Part shown: positions 35,327 through 44,270 of the stretch, piece after piece
Layout of the letters: each line of letters starts with the position of its first letter
How positions within the stretch are numbered: the first letter of the stretch is position 1
Assembly (NCBI RefSeq): GCF_018255755.1
Contig: NZ_CP073766.1
Coordinates: forward strand, 3,162,001-3,226,000
From: Chitinophaga sp. HK235
GTDB taxonomy: Bacteria > Bacteroidota > Bacteroidia > Chitinophagales > Chitinophagaceae
Direction of reading: 5' to 3'
Length of the DNA stretch: 64,000 bases
Translations under genes and position numbers: made by a program
The notes under the pieces: generated by a model
Database searches by the model: none
Told to the model about the DNA's origin: nothing
The model's input: only the letters and a program-made list of their open reading frames with translations

Positions 35327-35973
35327 GAATACAAAGGGCTGCGTTTTAATACATACGTTAAGGTAGGTTTGTAAGAGTCTACAGTATCCCAGAGCGACCT
35401 TCGGTTCTGGTTGTAGAGTACTGTTCCTTTATCGTTATACACTTTAAGGTTCAGCGTAGTCAGGTATTCCCTGGTTTGGGTAAGATAGCCGCTGCTGGAA
35501 CCTGAAGTGCTTTTCGTCGTTCCGTTCTGCCTGTCCGTTTCCTTACTTTGATTATTATAGGAAGAAGCACCGGAAAGGGTTTCAGCAGTTTTACTCATCG
35601 TTATCATTCCATCGATAGTATATTCTACTCCCAGTATAGCACAGATCTCATCCATGGTATAATTCATCATAGTGGCTCTGGTAATACCCGCCTTATTGAG
35701 TAATACAATAGTTTTTCTGGGGTCCTGGATGGTGTATACGCCACCATGTTTGCTCAGTAAAGCATAACATTCATTCTGTACCTGCATACTCACTTCTTCC
35801 GAAACGGGAATTTCTTCTTTGATAAAGGTAAAGGGCAGTATGGCTACTTTATTATGGGAGTCGGCAGCAGTGGCTGAAGGAATGTTGGTCTTCCGGATAG
35901 TATCTACTTTGTTTTGAGACAGTACAGGCCATGATAATAACACAGCGGCGATTAAACTTAATAAGCGGTTCAT
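35320..35973 (-). CDS. Secreted TolB/CsgG-like protein of unknown function
   Basis: 217 aa with a signal peptide (cleavage near residue 19, PVLSQ). The segment KVAILPFTF followed by a helix with VQNECYALLSKHG and a IQDPRKT strand resembles the nucleotide-fold-like start of TolB/CsgG/GNA1162-type periplasmic proteins. The middle has a Ser/Thr/Gly-rich insert (~138-162) before a closing beta pair. Convergent with the glycosidase and divergent from the lanthipeptide precursor. Confidence 0.6.
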   Translation of the reverse strand: MNRLLSLIAAVLLSWPVLSQNKVDTIRKTNIPSATAADSHNKVAILPFTFIKEEIPVSEEVSMQVQNECYALLSKHGGVYTIQDPRKTIVLLNKAGITRATMMNYTMDEICAILGVEYTIDGMITMSKTAETLSGASSYNNQSKETDRQNGTTKSTSGSSSGYLTQTREYLTTLNLKVYNDKGTVLYNQNRRSLWDTVDSYKPTLTYVLKRSPLYSR

Positions 35974-36082
35974 AAAGTAGTGTTGTTTAGATATTATTTA
36001 GAATAACCATTAGCACAAAGTATTCCAAACCGCAGCAACTTTCCATGTCATTTTTGGCGAATAGCCCACCGTTAATAATGCT

Positions 36083-36090
36083 TATATTTG
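36083..36090 (+). promoter_or_regulatory. -7 promoter element of the lanthipeptide gene
   Basis: TATATTTG is an exact TAnnTTTG match, 70 bases before the precursor start. A TTTTTGG run at 36,051-36,057 could serve as -33, but its spacing is longer than usual. Confidence 0.5.
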
Positions 36091-36159
36091 TTATACAACA
36101 AGAATCGATAGTCCCTGTAATTATTCCCTCAGCATTCACAACCCAAAAACCATAATTGT

Positions 36160-36363
36160 ATGCAATCACAAAAACTGTCCCTCGACAAAAAACTCTTCCT
36201 GCAAAAACAAACCGTTGCCGTAATGACCAGTACCAATACAGACGTAGTACAGGCACCTCAGGCTGTTAGTGCCCCTTTTCACACTGCGCTCTCCACAGCT
36301 TCCCCTTTGCGTTGCTACCCTTGCTGCCAACAGGGAGTTACCATAGCAGGCTGTTACAACTGA
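36160..36363 (+). CDS. Class I lanthipeptide-type precursor peptide
   Basis: A 67-residue peptide. The leader (KLSLDKKLFLQKQTVAVM, residues 5-22) has the L-x-L-x-K-K-L-x-L pattern seen in Bacteroidota class I lanthipeptide precursors such as those of the pinensin type (recalled, not searched). The C-terminal half has Thr42, Ser45, Thr46, Ser48 and Thr61 as potential dehydration sites and Cys52, Cys55, Cys56 and Cys65 as ring partners. Charged residues disappear after residue 28 apart from Arg51 and His41, typical of a core. The leader has no double-Gly cleavage site. A LanC gene follows 66 bases downstream. No dehydratase, transporter or peptidase is nearby. Confidence 0.8.
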   Translation: MQSQKLSLDKKLFLQKQTVAVMTSTNTDVVQAPQAVSAPFHTALSTASPLRCYPCCQQGVTIAGCYN

Positions 36364-36384
36364 TCTGTTTTTTTCCACTGAAGC

Positions 36385-36412
36385 AGTATGGCAGGCCATG
36401 TCCTGCCATACT
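36385..36412 (+). terminator. Attenuator hairpin between precursor and lanC genes
   Basis: AGTATGGCAGG (36,385-36,395) pairs perfectly with CCTGCCATACT (36,402-36,412) around a 6-base loop, followed by only a weak T tract. It sits between the precursor stop codon and the preferred lanC start, a position that would limit read-through and keep peptide mRNA in excess over enzyme mRNA. Confidence 0.65.
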
Positions 36413-36429
36413 TATTTAAGCCCGAACGT

Positions 36430-37632
36430 ATGACAACCCACTCCGTGCTCGCCCGTATTTACAACGATAATCTACGGATGCTGGAAACAAAAGCCTATGA
36501 CCCCTACTATGCCGAAAGTTTATTGAAAGGTCCCTGGGGTGCACTGTTTTATCTGTTTTATTACGAACGATATATTGACAACCGTGAACAACATGCCGTA
36601 AAATGGCTGGAAACACTATACAGTGCATTGCAACCGCAGCCAGTGGCTGACTACTCCTACTGTAGCGGCACTACCGGCGTGTTCTGGTTATTACATCATC
36701 TTCACCATCATAAGTTTATTGATATAGACATTGAATGGCTGGCATCTGACTTTATCACCAGTGCTATTCGCGAGAGTGATCAACACCTCTCTCAGCACAA
36801 CTTTGACCTGCTGCATGGAAGTGCCGGCATCTGTCATTACCTGCTGGCCTATCATCAGCAGGAAGCTGTTCGTGCACACCTGGAAAAATTTGCAAACACA
36901 CTCCTTGCCGTGAGCAGAATGACGGATAAAGGCCGCAGCCTGCCGGTTTTTGTAATGTTTGAAACACCGGTGGAGACCGGGGTAGATACTTTCAGCCTGG
37001 CACATGGCACCTGCAGTTTGTTGATCCTGCTGGGAAAGATGTATCAGGCAGGTATTGCCTCCGCCACCTGCAAACAGCTGATAGAAGAATGTATCCGCTT
37101 TATGTGGAGCCACCAGAACGAGCGCCGGCCGGAAGTACCGCATGCCCTCTTCCCCGGTATCCTGGACGGACAACAGCCGTTTAGCCGGCTGGCCTGGTGT
37201 TATGGTGATTTTAATGTGGCGCTGGCCTTATGGCACTGTGGTCATTACCTACAGGAAGATGCATGGAAACAGCAGGCGCTGGACGTGATGCGTTTTACCC
37301 TTAACAGAAATACCGATGCCACTGCCGGCATTGTAGATGCCTGCCTCTGTCATGGCTCCGCAGGCGTCGCCGCCTTTTACCGTAAGTTCTGGTATGCAAC
37401 TCAGGATCCTGCTTTTTACACGGCAGCAGAACATTGGCACCACAATACGCTGGAGAAAGTGCTTTTCTCCGAAGAGCCGCATATTCATGGTATCCGTGGC
37501 TGGGAAGGAATAGACAAACAGTGGGAATACTGCTGGGACCTGCTGGATGGCAGCAGTGGCATAGGCCTCTCCCTGTTGTCACATATCCACCCCGGGCCAC
37601 TGCCCTGGGATGAAGCGCTGTTGCTGTCCTGA
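36430..37632 (+). CDS. Lanthionine synthetase C-like cyclase
   Basis: 400 aa from the ATG at 36,430. An earlier in-frame ATG at 36,388 lies inside the hairpin and adds 14 atypical residues. The LanC alpha-toroid motifs are present: LLHGSAGICHY near 134-144, AWCYGD with zinc ligand Cys257, CLCHGSAG with zinc ligands Cys307 and His308, and a closing LLDGSSGIGLSLL. LanC enzymes add Cys thiols to dehydrated Ser/Thr to make lanthionine rings. It follows the precursor gene directly. The LanB dehydratase normally paired with it is not in the window, so it must be encoded elsewhere or the product is not a conventional lanthipeptide. Confidence 0.88.
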   Translation: MTTHSVLARIYNDNLRMLETKAYDPYYAESLLKGPWGALFYLFYYERYIDNREQHAVKWLETLYSALQPQPVADYSYCSGTTGVFWLLHHLHHHKFIDIDIEWLASDFITSAIRESDQHLSQHNFDLLHGSAGICHYLLAYHQQEAVRAHLEKFANTLLAVSRMTDKGRSLPVFVMFETPVETGVDTFSLAHGTCSLLILLGKMYQAGIASATCKQLIEECIRFMWSHQNERRPEVPHALFPGILDGQQPFSRLAWCYGDFNVALALWHCGHYLQEDAWKQQALDVMRFTLNRNTDATAGIVDACLCHGSAGVAAFYRKFWYATQDPAFYTAAEHWHHNTLEKVLFSEEPHIHGIRGWEGIDKQWEYCWDLLDGSSGIGLSLLSHIHPGPLPWDEALLLS

Positions 37633-37700
37633 TTGACAGGCCGAAAAATCCCCGTTAAATGCTATTTTTTCAAGGGTTAAATTAGCAGAAGTTTACATTT

Positions 37701-39188
37701 TTGAAGAAATTAGCACATCTTGCAACCTTACCCACCGTTTTTACCTTGGAACTGACAAAGACAAAAGAACAACCAACTGAGCAGAAGCTCAAAAGAGGAC
37801 TACAAAACAGACATATTCAGCTGATTGCCCTGGGTGGTGCTATTGGTACCGGCCTGTTTCTGGGCATTGGCTCCGCAGCTGTACTGGCAGGACCTTCTGT
37901 TATATTAGGTTATGCTATGGCTGGTGTGATTGCTTTCTTTATCATGCGCCAACTGGGCGAGATGGTAGTAGAAGAACCTGTGTCCGGCAGTTTCAGCCAC
38001 TTTGCCTATAAATACTGGGGCACCTTCGCCGGCTTTGCCTCCGGCTGGAATTACTGGATATTGTATATCCTGGTAAGCATGTCTGAGTTAACAGCCATTG
38101 GTGTATATGTACATTTCTGGTGGCCCGAAATTCCGCTATGGACGACCAGCCTGTTCTTTTTTATTGCTATCAATGCGCTGAACCTCAGCTCTGTAAAGGT
38201 TTACGGAGAAGCGGAATTCTGGTTCTCTATCGTTAAGGTGGCGGCCATCATCTCCATGATCATATTCGGTGTTTATCTGCTGGTAAGCGGCAGCGGTGGC
38301 CCTCAGGCCAGCGTGCAAAACCTCTGGAACGACGGTGGTTTCTTCCCTAAAGGCCTGCTGGATAAAGATGCGCAAGGCAACTTCCAGGGCCTGTTTGCAG
38401 CCATTGCCATGATCATGTTCTCCTTCGGTGGGCTGGAACTGATCGGCATTACCGCTGCAGAAGCAGACAAACCGGAAAAGACCATTCCCAAGGCTACCAA
38501 CCAGGTAATATACCGCATCCTGATCTTTTACGTGGGTGCCCTCATCATCCTCTTCTCTCTGTCTCCCTGGAAAAACATTACTACAGACAGCAGTCCTTTT
38601 GTGATGGTATTTGAAAGCCTGAAAGGCTTCCAGTTCAGCCTTTTCGGCAAAACCATCTATTTCACCAGCCTGATCGCCAATGTGCTCAACCTGATCGTGC
38701 TCACCGCTGCACTATCAGTATACAACAGCTGCGTGTACAGCAACAGCCGCATGTTATACGGTCTTGCTGAACAGGGCAACGCACCCGCCTTTTTATCACA
38801 GCTCAATAAAAATCATGTGCCTGTAAAGGCTATCCTGGTATCCGGATTGTTTGCAGCTATCTGCATCGTGATCAATAAATTGATACCTGAAAAAGCGCTG
38901 GAAGTGCTGATGTCGCTGGTTGTTTCTACCCTGATCATCAATTGGCTGATGATCAGTGTGGTGCATCTTAAATTCAAAAAGCATAAAAAAGCGGAGCAGG
39001 TAAAAACAAAATTCCCTTCTTTTATCTATCCTCTTTCCAACTATATCTGCCTCATATTCCTGATAGGCATCCTGGTGCTGATGTGGATGACAGGCATGAA
39101 ACTCCCGGTAGAGCTGATACCCTGCTGGGTCATCTTCCTGTATCTCTGTTATCTGGTGGTAAAAAAACAAAAAGCAGCCAGCGCTTAA
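37701..39188 (+). CDS. Amino-acid permease (APC superfamily)
   Basis: 495 aa, about 12 membrane helices. The first helix carries the family signature IALGGAIGTGLFLGIG, and the consensus around helix 3 (EPVSGSFSHFAYKY) is that of the AAT branch (GABA/proline/aromatic permeases). The frame has no ATG before the first helix: candidates are TTG at 37,701 and TTG at 37,746. The second is favoured if a TACATTTT box at 37,694 acts as promoter, so the true N-terminus is uncertain. Substrate unknown. Ends in a strong terminator. Confidence 0.88.
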   Translation: MKKLAHLATLPTVFTLELTKTKEQPTEQKLKRGLQNRHIQLIALGGAIGTGLFLGIGSAAVLAGPSVILGYAMAGVIAFFIMRQLGEMVVEEPVSGSFSHFAYKYWGTFAGFASGWNYWILYILVSMSELTAIGVYVHFWWPEIPLWTTSLFFFIAINALNLSSVKVYGEAEFWFSIVKVAAIISMIIFGVYLLVSGSGGPQASVQNLWNDGGFFPKGLLDKDAQGNFQGLFAAIAMIMFSFGGLELIGITAAEADKPEKTIPKATNQVIYRILIFYVGALIILFSLSPWKNITTDSSPFVMVFESLKGFQFSLFGKTIYFTSLIANVLNLIVLTAALSVYNSCVYSNSRMLYGLAEQGNAPAFLSQLNKNHVPVKAILVSGLFAAICIVINKLIPEKALEVLMSLVVSTLIINWLMISVVHLKFKKHKKAEQVKTKFPSFIYPLSNYICLIFLIGILVLMWMTGMKLPVELIPCWVIFLYLCYLVVKKQKAASA

Positions 39189-39204
39189 GCCTGACTGCTC
39201 CTTC

Positions 39205-39252
39205 ATAAAAACCTTATCAGGCGTAATGTGAATGCTCCTGATAAGGTTTTTT
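39205..39252. terminator. Bidirectional terminator
   Basis: AAAACCTTATCAGG (39,207-39,220/221) pairs with CCTGATAAGGTTTT (39,237-39,250) and has A and T runs on the two sides. It serves the permease gene and the convergent LamG-phosphatase gene. Confidence 0.85.
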
Positions 39253-39260
39253 AGTTTAAA

Positions 39261-40757
39261 CTATTCCACACTAAAAACGGTCACCAGCGCAGCATGATCC
39301 GAGGGATACCGGACGGGATGCGTAGTAATGGTGAATGATTTTACCGGGCGCAGTTTCCCCTTATAATAAATATAATCAATGCGATCTTTAAAAGCCTGTG
39401 GGAACTGAGGGCTCCAGGTGATGCCTCTGTCTTTCAGCGGGTCGGGATGGATCTTTCTGTAGCTGTCGGTGAAACCGGCTTCGAGCATGAGCCGGCTTTG
39501 CGGGAAAGGGACCACATAACCATGATTGAGAGATCGGGTACTTTCCACCCAGTCCAGATGGGAACCACTGTTAAGATCTCCGCAGAAAATGACGGGCACT
39601 GTTTCAGCATTATTGATATATGGCCTGATCACCTTCAGCGTGGCGCTCAGCTGGGCAGCATTGTGTTTCTCCATGCCCGCCAGCAGTGTGTCTATGTTAA
39701 GGGGTTGGTTTTTCTCCAGCATATCCCAGTAATCGAATGGGTAACTAAGCCAGTTGGTGATAAAAGCGATTTTTTGCTGTTGATTTAAACGGATATAGGC
39801 GCCACCGTTATAGAAAGGCCTTTCACCATCCAGGGTTTCCGCGATGGGGAAACGGCTCATGATACTGAGGTTGCTGCTACGCAGATAAAAGTAGTAGCCC
39901 AGTGCATCCGCGATTTTTTCTCCTGAGCCATACGTTTCCTGCATGGAGACAATATCTGCGCCCGACTGGCGGATGATATCCGTTATCCGTTGTGGTCCTG
40001 TGCCTTTACCGGTTTCATTGCCACCATGCCAGATATTGTAGTTCATAACCGTGAGCTGTTTTCCCGGTTGTAATGTCATCTCCGGCTGCGGAGTGAAATA
40101 ACGGGCATAGGAACTACGGACCTGTTGTGGAGAAAGCACCGTTTTGTATATCACCAGTTCGTCCAGTTCGCCGTTAAAGGTGTTCCACTCACCGATATCA
40201 CCGCTGGGGAGGCCGCCGGCATAAAGCGGGCCAGGGGAATTGGCCGCAGGGATGCCCGGTATGTGATAAATCGCCATTTGCCGGCCATCCAGATAAAGGG
40301 CGGCTTCCTGTTTGGCGGCATCAAAGCTATAGGTCAACTGATGCCATCTGCCATCACGGATACTTTGCCGCTGTGGCGTGGGATAGTAGGTGTAGCCCGT
40401 ATTGCCGTTCCTGATCTCCCAATACCAGGCGCCGTTGGCCTGCACGCCTATTTTCCAGCCGGGCTGTTTAGGATCATCAGGAGGGGTCGTGGAAAGCAGG
40501 ACATAATTTTCGTTGTCTGCCGCGGCTTTGGCCCAACACTGCACGGTATAGGCGCCTTCGTACTGTTTTAATACTGCCGGCAGCATTACCGGCTTTCGTA
40601 CCGCCACACTGCTGCTGAGGTTAAGCGCCGTACCATTTACACCTGGGCATGTCTGCCATGCGGTGTCCTGATTGAAAGGCTGCTGATAGGCAGGTGTTTG
40701 CCCGGAAAGGGTTAGCGCCGCAAGAGAAACTGCGGCGGTCAATAAAACTTTTTTCAT
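39261..40757 (-). CDS. Secreted LamG and endonuclease/exonuclease/phosphatase fusion
   Basis: 498 aa with a signal peptide (cleavage near residue 19, LSGQ). Residues ~25-225 form a LamG/concanavalin-like jelly roll (YTVQCWAKA, RWHQLTYSFD, LDELVIYKTVLS). Residues ~235-498 form an EEP-fold hydrolase with metal and catalytic landmarks MNYNIWHGG, SMQETYG, FCGDLNSG, DRIDYIYYKG and PSDHAALV. Such enzymes cleave phosphodiesters (nucleases, sphingomyelinases, inositol phosphatases). The LamG part probably binds a glycan or surface; the substrate is unknown. Confidence 0.87.
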   Translation of the reverse strand: MKKVLLTAAVSLAALTLSGQTPAYQQPFNQDTAWQTCPGVNGTALNLSSSVAVRKPVMLPAVLKQYEGAYTVQCWAKAAADNENYVLLSTTPPDDPKQPGWKIGVQANGAWYWEIRNGNTGYTYYPTPQRQSIRDGRWHQLTYSFDAAKQEAALYLDGRQMAIYHIPGIPAANSPGPLYAGGLPSGDIGEWNTFNGELDELVIYKTVLSPQQVRSSYARYFTPQPEMTLQPGKQLTVMNYNIWHGGNETGKGTGPQRITDIIRQSGADIVSMQETYGSGEKIADALGYYFYLRSSNLSIMSRFPIAETLDGERPFYNGGAYIRLNQQQKIAFITNWLSYPFDYWDMLEKNQPLNIDTLLAGMEKHNAAQLSATLKVIRPYINNAETVPVIFCGDLNSGSHLDWVESTRSLNHGYVVPFPQSRLMLEAGFTDSYRKIHPDPLKDRGITWSPQFPQAFKDRIDYIYYKGKLRPVKSFTITTHPVRYPSDHAALVTVFSVE

Positions 40758-41037
40758 TGTTCACGCTGTTATTTATTGATTTTCCTGTGGTTTGGTTATA
40801 TCCACCCATTTTACCAACCCCGTCATTTCTTCCATTTCGGCGATGATCATTTTAATGGTTTCATCATTTAGATATCTTCCAAAATACAAAAAGAGATAGA
40901 ATACCTATAGTCACTGTAATGGGAAAGACGATGGATACAGTACAAAGAACGTATCCAAGTTAAATACAAACCAATAACACATGAAATTAATATATATATG
41001 CGGCTTTTTATCCCTAACCTAAAACATTTACCTAAGC

Positions 41038-41826
41038 TTACACCAACGCCCTTTTAGCTACTTTTTTCCTTTTCTTAAAAAGGCCGGTACTGATACCCCA
41101 TAACAGGAACCCGGATACAACCGTAATCAGTCCCAGTATAGAAAAAGCGCGCAGCAGGATGTTACCGAAATTATCCCTTCCCTGGTAATCCATCGTATGG
41201 AGCATCCACAGGAAGTCGAAGGCCCTCCATTTGTTATTGCGGAATTTCTGCACGGTACCCAGGTCAGTGGCTACGTATACAGTGGTGGCGGAGGGATGTT
41301 CAAAAGTGACAGCATATGCCGGCAGAGGGCTTTCCCTGTATTCATGGTGACCATGGGTGGATGTCAGGTATTCCACGGATTTAACAGCAGGTGTTCCATT
41401 GAACCGGCTACTGGCCACAGCAATGGCTTCTTCCCGGCTTAGTGCCGGCCGGAGCTGCCCGGTGGTGGCATCCGCCAGGTAGGTAGTGTAGGCGGCCCTG
41501 TTGGTATGTCCTTCATGTTCATGCTCCATGTGCCGGCTCTTCACCTGATACACCGGTTTTCCCAGGATCTGTATCAGTTGCACAGCAGCAAAGGAGTCGG
41601 CCTGGTGGGCCTTCCGAATGTTGTCCAGCGCCACGGAAGGGGATACCAGCTGCAGGTTGCCCGAGAGAAGCGGTTCTGCTTTTTTCTGGAAATCACCATG
41701 TACGTCGTCCATATTGCTCCAGCTGAAATATAGTCCGCCAATGGTCCAGAACAGGAATTGTATACCCAGCAACAGCCCCAGGTAACGGTGTGACTTCCGG
41801 ATGTAATAGTGTTTGCTTTTCGCCAT
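41038..41826 (-). CDS. PepSY-domain membrane protein
   Basis: 262 aa from the ATG at 41,826 (a second ATG 30 bases upstream is possible). An N-terminal helix (LGLLLGIQFLFWTIGGLYFSW) and a C-terminal helix (AFSILGLITVVSGFLLWG) flank two periplasmic PepSY-like segments. His-rich spots (MEHEHEGH, THGHHEY) lie in the loop, and the conserved FLWMLHTMDY precedes the last helix. Relatives are small reductase-like or iron-linked PepSY proteins. A link to metal or haem handling is suggested by the histidines only. Confidence 0.8.
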   Translation of the reverse strand: MAKSKHYYIRKSHRYLGLLLGIQFLFWTIGGLYFSWSNMDDVHGDFQKKAEPLLSGNLQLVSPSVALDNIRKAHQADSFAAVQLIQILGKPVYQVKSRHMEHEHEGHTNRAAYTTYLADATTGQLRPALSREEAIAVASSRFNGTPAVKSVEYLTSTHGHHEYRESPLPAYAVTFEHPSATTVYVATDLGTVQKFRNNKWRAFDFLWMLHTMDYQGRDNFGNILLRAFSILGLITVVSGFLLWGISTGLFKKRKKVAKRALV

Positions 41827-42044
41827 AAAATACAGGTTGATAAAAATAGTCAGCATAAGCTCCGGCAGCCGCCGGGCCTCATTCGCATGGCGCCAAAAGT
41901 TAACAGCAATTTGAAAAAATCGTTATATAATTTACAGGAAATCCTTACATAATTTTCAGATTTACCTGGAGCTGAAGATCTTTTAAACAAACCATGTTAA
42001 TCCTTGTTTTTATTTCAGTTTTTATCACCCCACAACTTCTTTTT

Positions 42045-43124
42045 ATGAAGATCAGATTCATTATTCCCCTAGCCTTACTATTCCTGACACAGGTATTTTT
42101 TTGCTCTCACGTGGATGCCTGTACCGGAATTTTTCTGAAAGCCGGAGACGGTGCCTTTGTATGTGCCCGCACTATGGAATATTCTGTTGACCTGGAATCA
42201 CAGGTCATTATCTTCCCCCGCAACTACCCCTTTAATGCAGTAAGCCCCGACGGCGGCAATAAAGGGCTGTCCTGGAAAACAAAATACGCCATGGTAGGCA
42301 TCAATGCCCTCGGTAAAGATGCCCTTGCCGAAGGCATGAACGAAAAAGGGCTGTCAGTAGGATTGTTCTATCTGGCAGGTTATGCCGGTTATATGGATGT
42401 TCCGGCAAAAAAAATAGCTAAGTCCATCAGCGCTACCGACGTATCTGCCTGGCTGTTATCCAACTTTACAACCGTGGATGAAGTGAAAAAAGCGGTGGAC
42501 AGCGGTATCCTGATCAACAAAGGCATACCCTTATATATCAACGGGGGTATTCCTTTCCCCTTACATTACAAGGTACATGATGCCCAGGGTAAGTCGCTGG
42601 TGATCGAATGTGTAGGAGGCAAGCTCTACACCTATAATAACCCGTTGGGTGTACTGACCAATTCCCCCACCTTTGACTGGCATATGACCAATCTGCGTAA
42701 CTACGTAAATCTGAAGCCTACCAACGCTTCGCTTGTAAAGATGACCGGAGAGTCTGTCCAGGGCAGCAACGGCAGCGGAATGCTGGGGCTTCCGGGTGAC
42801 TTTACCGCCTCTTCCCGTTTTATCCGTGCAGTAGCCTATACACAAAGCATGGAGCCTAGCCTCAACGCTTACGAGGCCGTTACACAGGCCTTTCATATTC
42901 TCAATTCCTTTGATATTCCCAAAGGAGTGATCAGAAATGCTGCCTACCCCAGGAATAATGAATATACACTATGGACCAGTGCAAGTGACCTGAAAAACAA
43001 ACGGTTTTATTTTCATACGTTCTACAATAGAACTCCGCATGTAATAGATCTGATGAAATACTTGAACACTAATAAAGTACTGACTTTTTCTATGGACGCT
43101 CCTGAAGAACTCGTACAGAACTGA
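42045..43124 (+). CDS. Secreted linear amide C-N hydrolase (choloylglycine hydrolase family)
   Basis: 359 aa from the ATG at 42,045, chosen because it gives a standard signal peptide ending HVDA directly before Cys26. In this Ntn-hydrolase family the new N-terminal Cys is the nucleophile, and CTGIFLK matches. Further family marks are ARTMEYS (conserved Arg), GMNEKGLSVG, and YNNPLGVLTNSPTFDWHMTNLRNY with the active-site Asn and Trp region. It cleaves amide bonds in bile-salt conjugates, penicillin V or N-acyl homoserine lactones depending on subgroup; for a soil bacterium an acylated-amine or quorum-signal substrate is as likely as any. Confidence 0.88.
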   Translation: MKIRFIIPLALLFLTQVFFCSHVDACTGIFLKAGDGAFVCARTMEYSVDLESQVIIFPRNYPFNAVSPDGGNKGLSWKTKYAMVGINALGKDALAEGMNEKGLSVGLFYLAGYAGYMDVPAKKIAKSISATDVSAWLLSNFTTVDEVKKAVDSGILINKGIPLYINGGIPFPLHYKVHDAQGKSLVIECVGGKLYTYNNPLGVLTNSPTFDWHMTNLRNYVNLKPTNASLVKMTGESVQGSNGSGMLGLPGDFTASSRFIRAVAYTQSMEPSLNAYEAVTQAFHILNSFDIPKGVIRNAAYPRNNEYTLWTSASDLKNKRFYFHTFYNRTPHVIDLMKYLNTNKVLTFSMDAPEELVQN

Positions 43125-43145
43125 AAGATCTCCTCTTTTCCATAC

Positions 43146-43191
43146 GCTCCTGCAATCTTTTTTTAAAGTAGATTGCAGGAGCGATTTTTTT
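43146..43191 (+). terminator. Rho-independent terminator of the amidase gene
   Basis: GCTCCTGCAATCT (43,146-43,158) pairs with AGATTGCAGGAGC (43,170-43,182), followed by GATTTTTTT. A strong 13-bp stem just beyond the stop codon. Confidence 0.88.
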
Positions 43192-43204
43192 GGACCGGAC
43201 CCAA

Positions 43205-43239
43205 CCGACTTTTTGACCAACATTACCGACTTATTAACC
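43205..43239 (+). promoter_or_regulatory. AraC-type tandem operator upstream of the araC gene
   Basis: Two direct repeats, CCGACTTTTTGACC (43,205-43,218) and CCGACTTATTAACC (43,226-43,239), start 21 bp apart, i.e. two helical turns. The same pair occurs before the RND operon at 44,337. A degenerate -7 box (GAACTTCG, 43,263) lies 24 bases beyond, the same spacing as at the pump promoter. Confidence 0.7.
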
Positions 43240-43303
43240 TTTGATAACAAGGCAGATCGGCAGAACTTCGCATCGTCCGGAGAAACAGCAACCCGATTAA
43301 CGT

Positions 43304-44212
43304 ATGGCACACAGGAAAGAGCACAGAGCGATTATCAAACAGGCTGAATTCATGCGCAGCAATGGATTCAATGATGTGCCAGGCATTGGGCTCTATGTAA
43401 CCACTGATGTGAACATGGCTGACTACAACAAAATAGAATTTAATTTCAGGTCAGACTTCACCAGTATCCTGCTGATCCAACAAGGGACAATGAAGGGTTC
43501 ACTGGACCGGGAATTATACACCCTGGAGCCCAACGATCTGTTGCTGATTCCTCCTCATACCATGAAAAAGTCTATTAGCACGGGAGAAGGATGTATAGGC
43601 TCGGGCCTTAACTTCACACTCGACTTCCTCGTGGAAATAGGTTTACCGGCCAACAAGATGGAGCTGTATGATTATTTCACTTCCAAATATTCCCCTCACT
43701 GGAAACTTTCCGCTACCGATGCCAACATCCTGCGGACACATTTCCGGCACCTGGCGGCCCGTATGGAAGAACTAAAACAACAACTACCCTTTGCCAGAGA
43801 AAAGCTGCAGCATACCTTTCTGCTGTTCATGTACGAATTGGCAGCACTGAGTACCCGGTACACACAGCTGAAAAACCCGAATGTTTCCAGAAAAGAAAGC
43901 CTGGTGATCAGTTTCACCAATCTGGTACAGGTGCAGTTCAGGCATCAGCGCAATTTAAAGCAGTATGCAGAGCAACTGTTTGTAACTGCCAAATACCTGA
44001 CAGAAACCGTTAAAGAAATCACTGGAAAAAATGCCGGCGAAATCATCGACGACTATGTAGTGCTGGAAGCCAAATTGTTGCTCGACAATCCGAAACTAAG
44101 TATTGCCGAGATAGCAGAAACCCTGCACTTCAGTGACCAGTCTTTCTTCGGTAAGTTTTTCAAACGCCATACCGGCTATTCGCCGCGAGCCTTCAGGACG
44201 CTGGGGCACTGA
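43304..44212 (+). CDS. AraC-family regulator of the adjacent RND operon
   Basis: A 302-aa regulator with an N-terminal cupin-type sensing domain (~25-130; a DLLLIPPHTMK turn is visible) and a C-terminal double HTH (~205-302; LKQYAEQLFVTAKYLTETVKE and IAEIAETLHFSDQSFFGKFF, ending GYSPRAFR). It lies directly upstream of an RND efflux operon and both have the same tandem repeat in their upstream region, which supports autoregulation and control of the pump. Confidence 0.88.
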   Translation: MAHRKEHRAIIKQAEFMRSNGFNDVPGIGLYVTTDVNMADYNKIEFNFRSDFTSILLIQQGTMKGSLDRELYTLEPNDLLLIPPHTMKKSISTGEGCIGSGLNFTLDFLVEIGLPANKMELYDYFTSKYSPHWKLSATDANILRTHFRHLAARMEELKQQLPFAREKLQHTFLLFMYELAALSTRYTQLKNPNVSRKESLVISFTNLVQVQFRHQRNLKQYAEQLFVTAKYLTETVKEITGKNAGEIIDDYVVLEAKLLLDNPKLSIAEIAETLHFSDQSFFGKFFKRHTGYSPRAFRTLGH

Positions 44213-44270
44213 TCGTTTTCCCTTGAAAATTTCTTGTTACTAACAGTGTAACAGTTGTAGGTTTTAAAAC

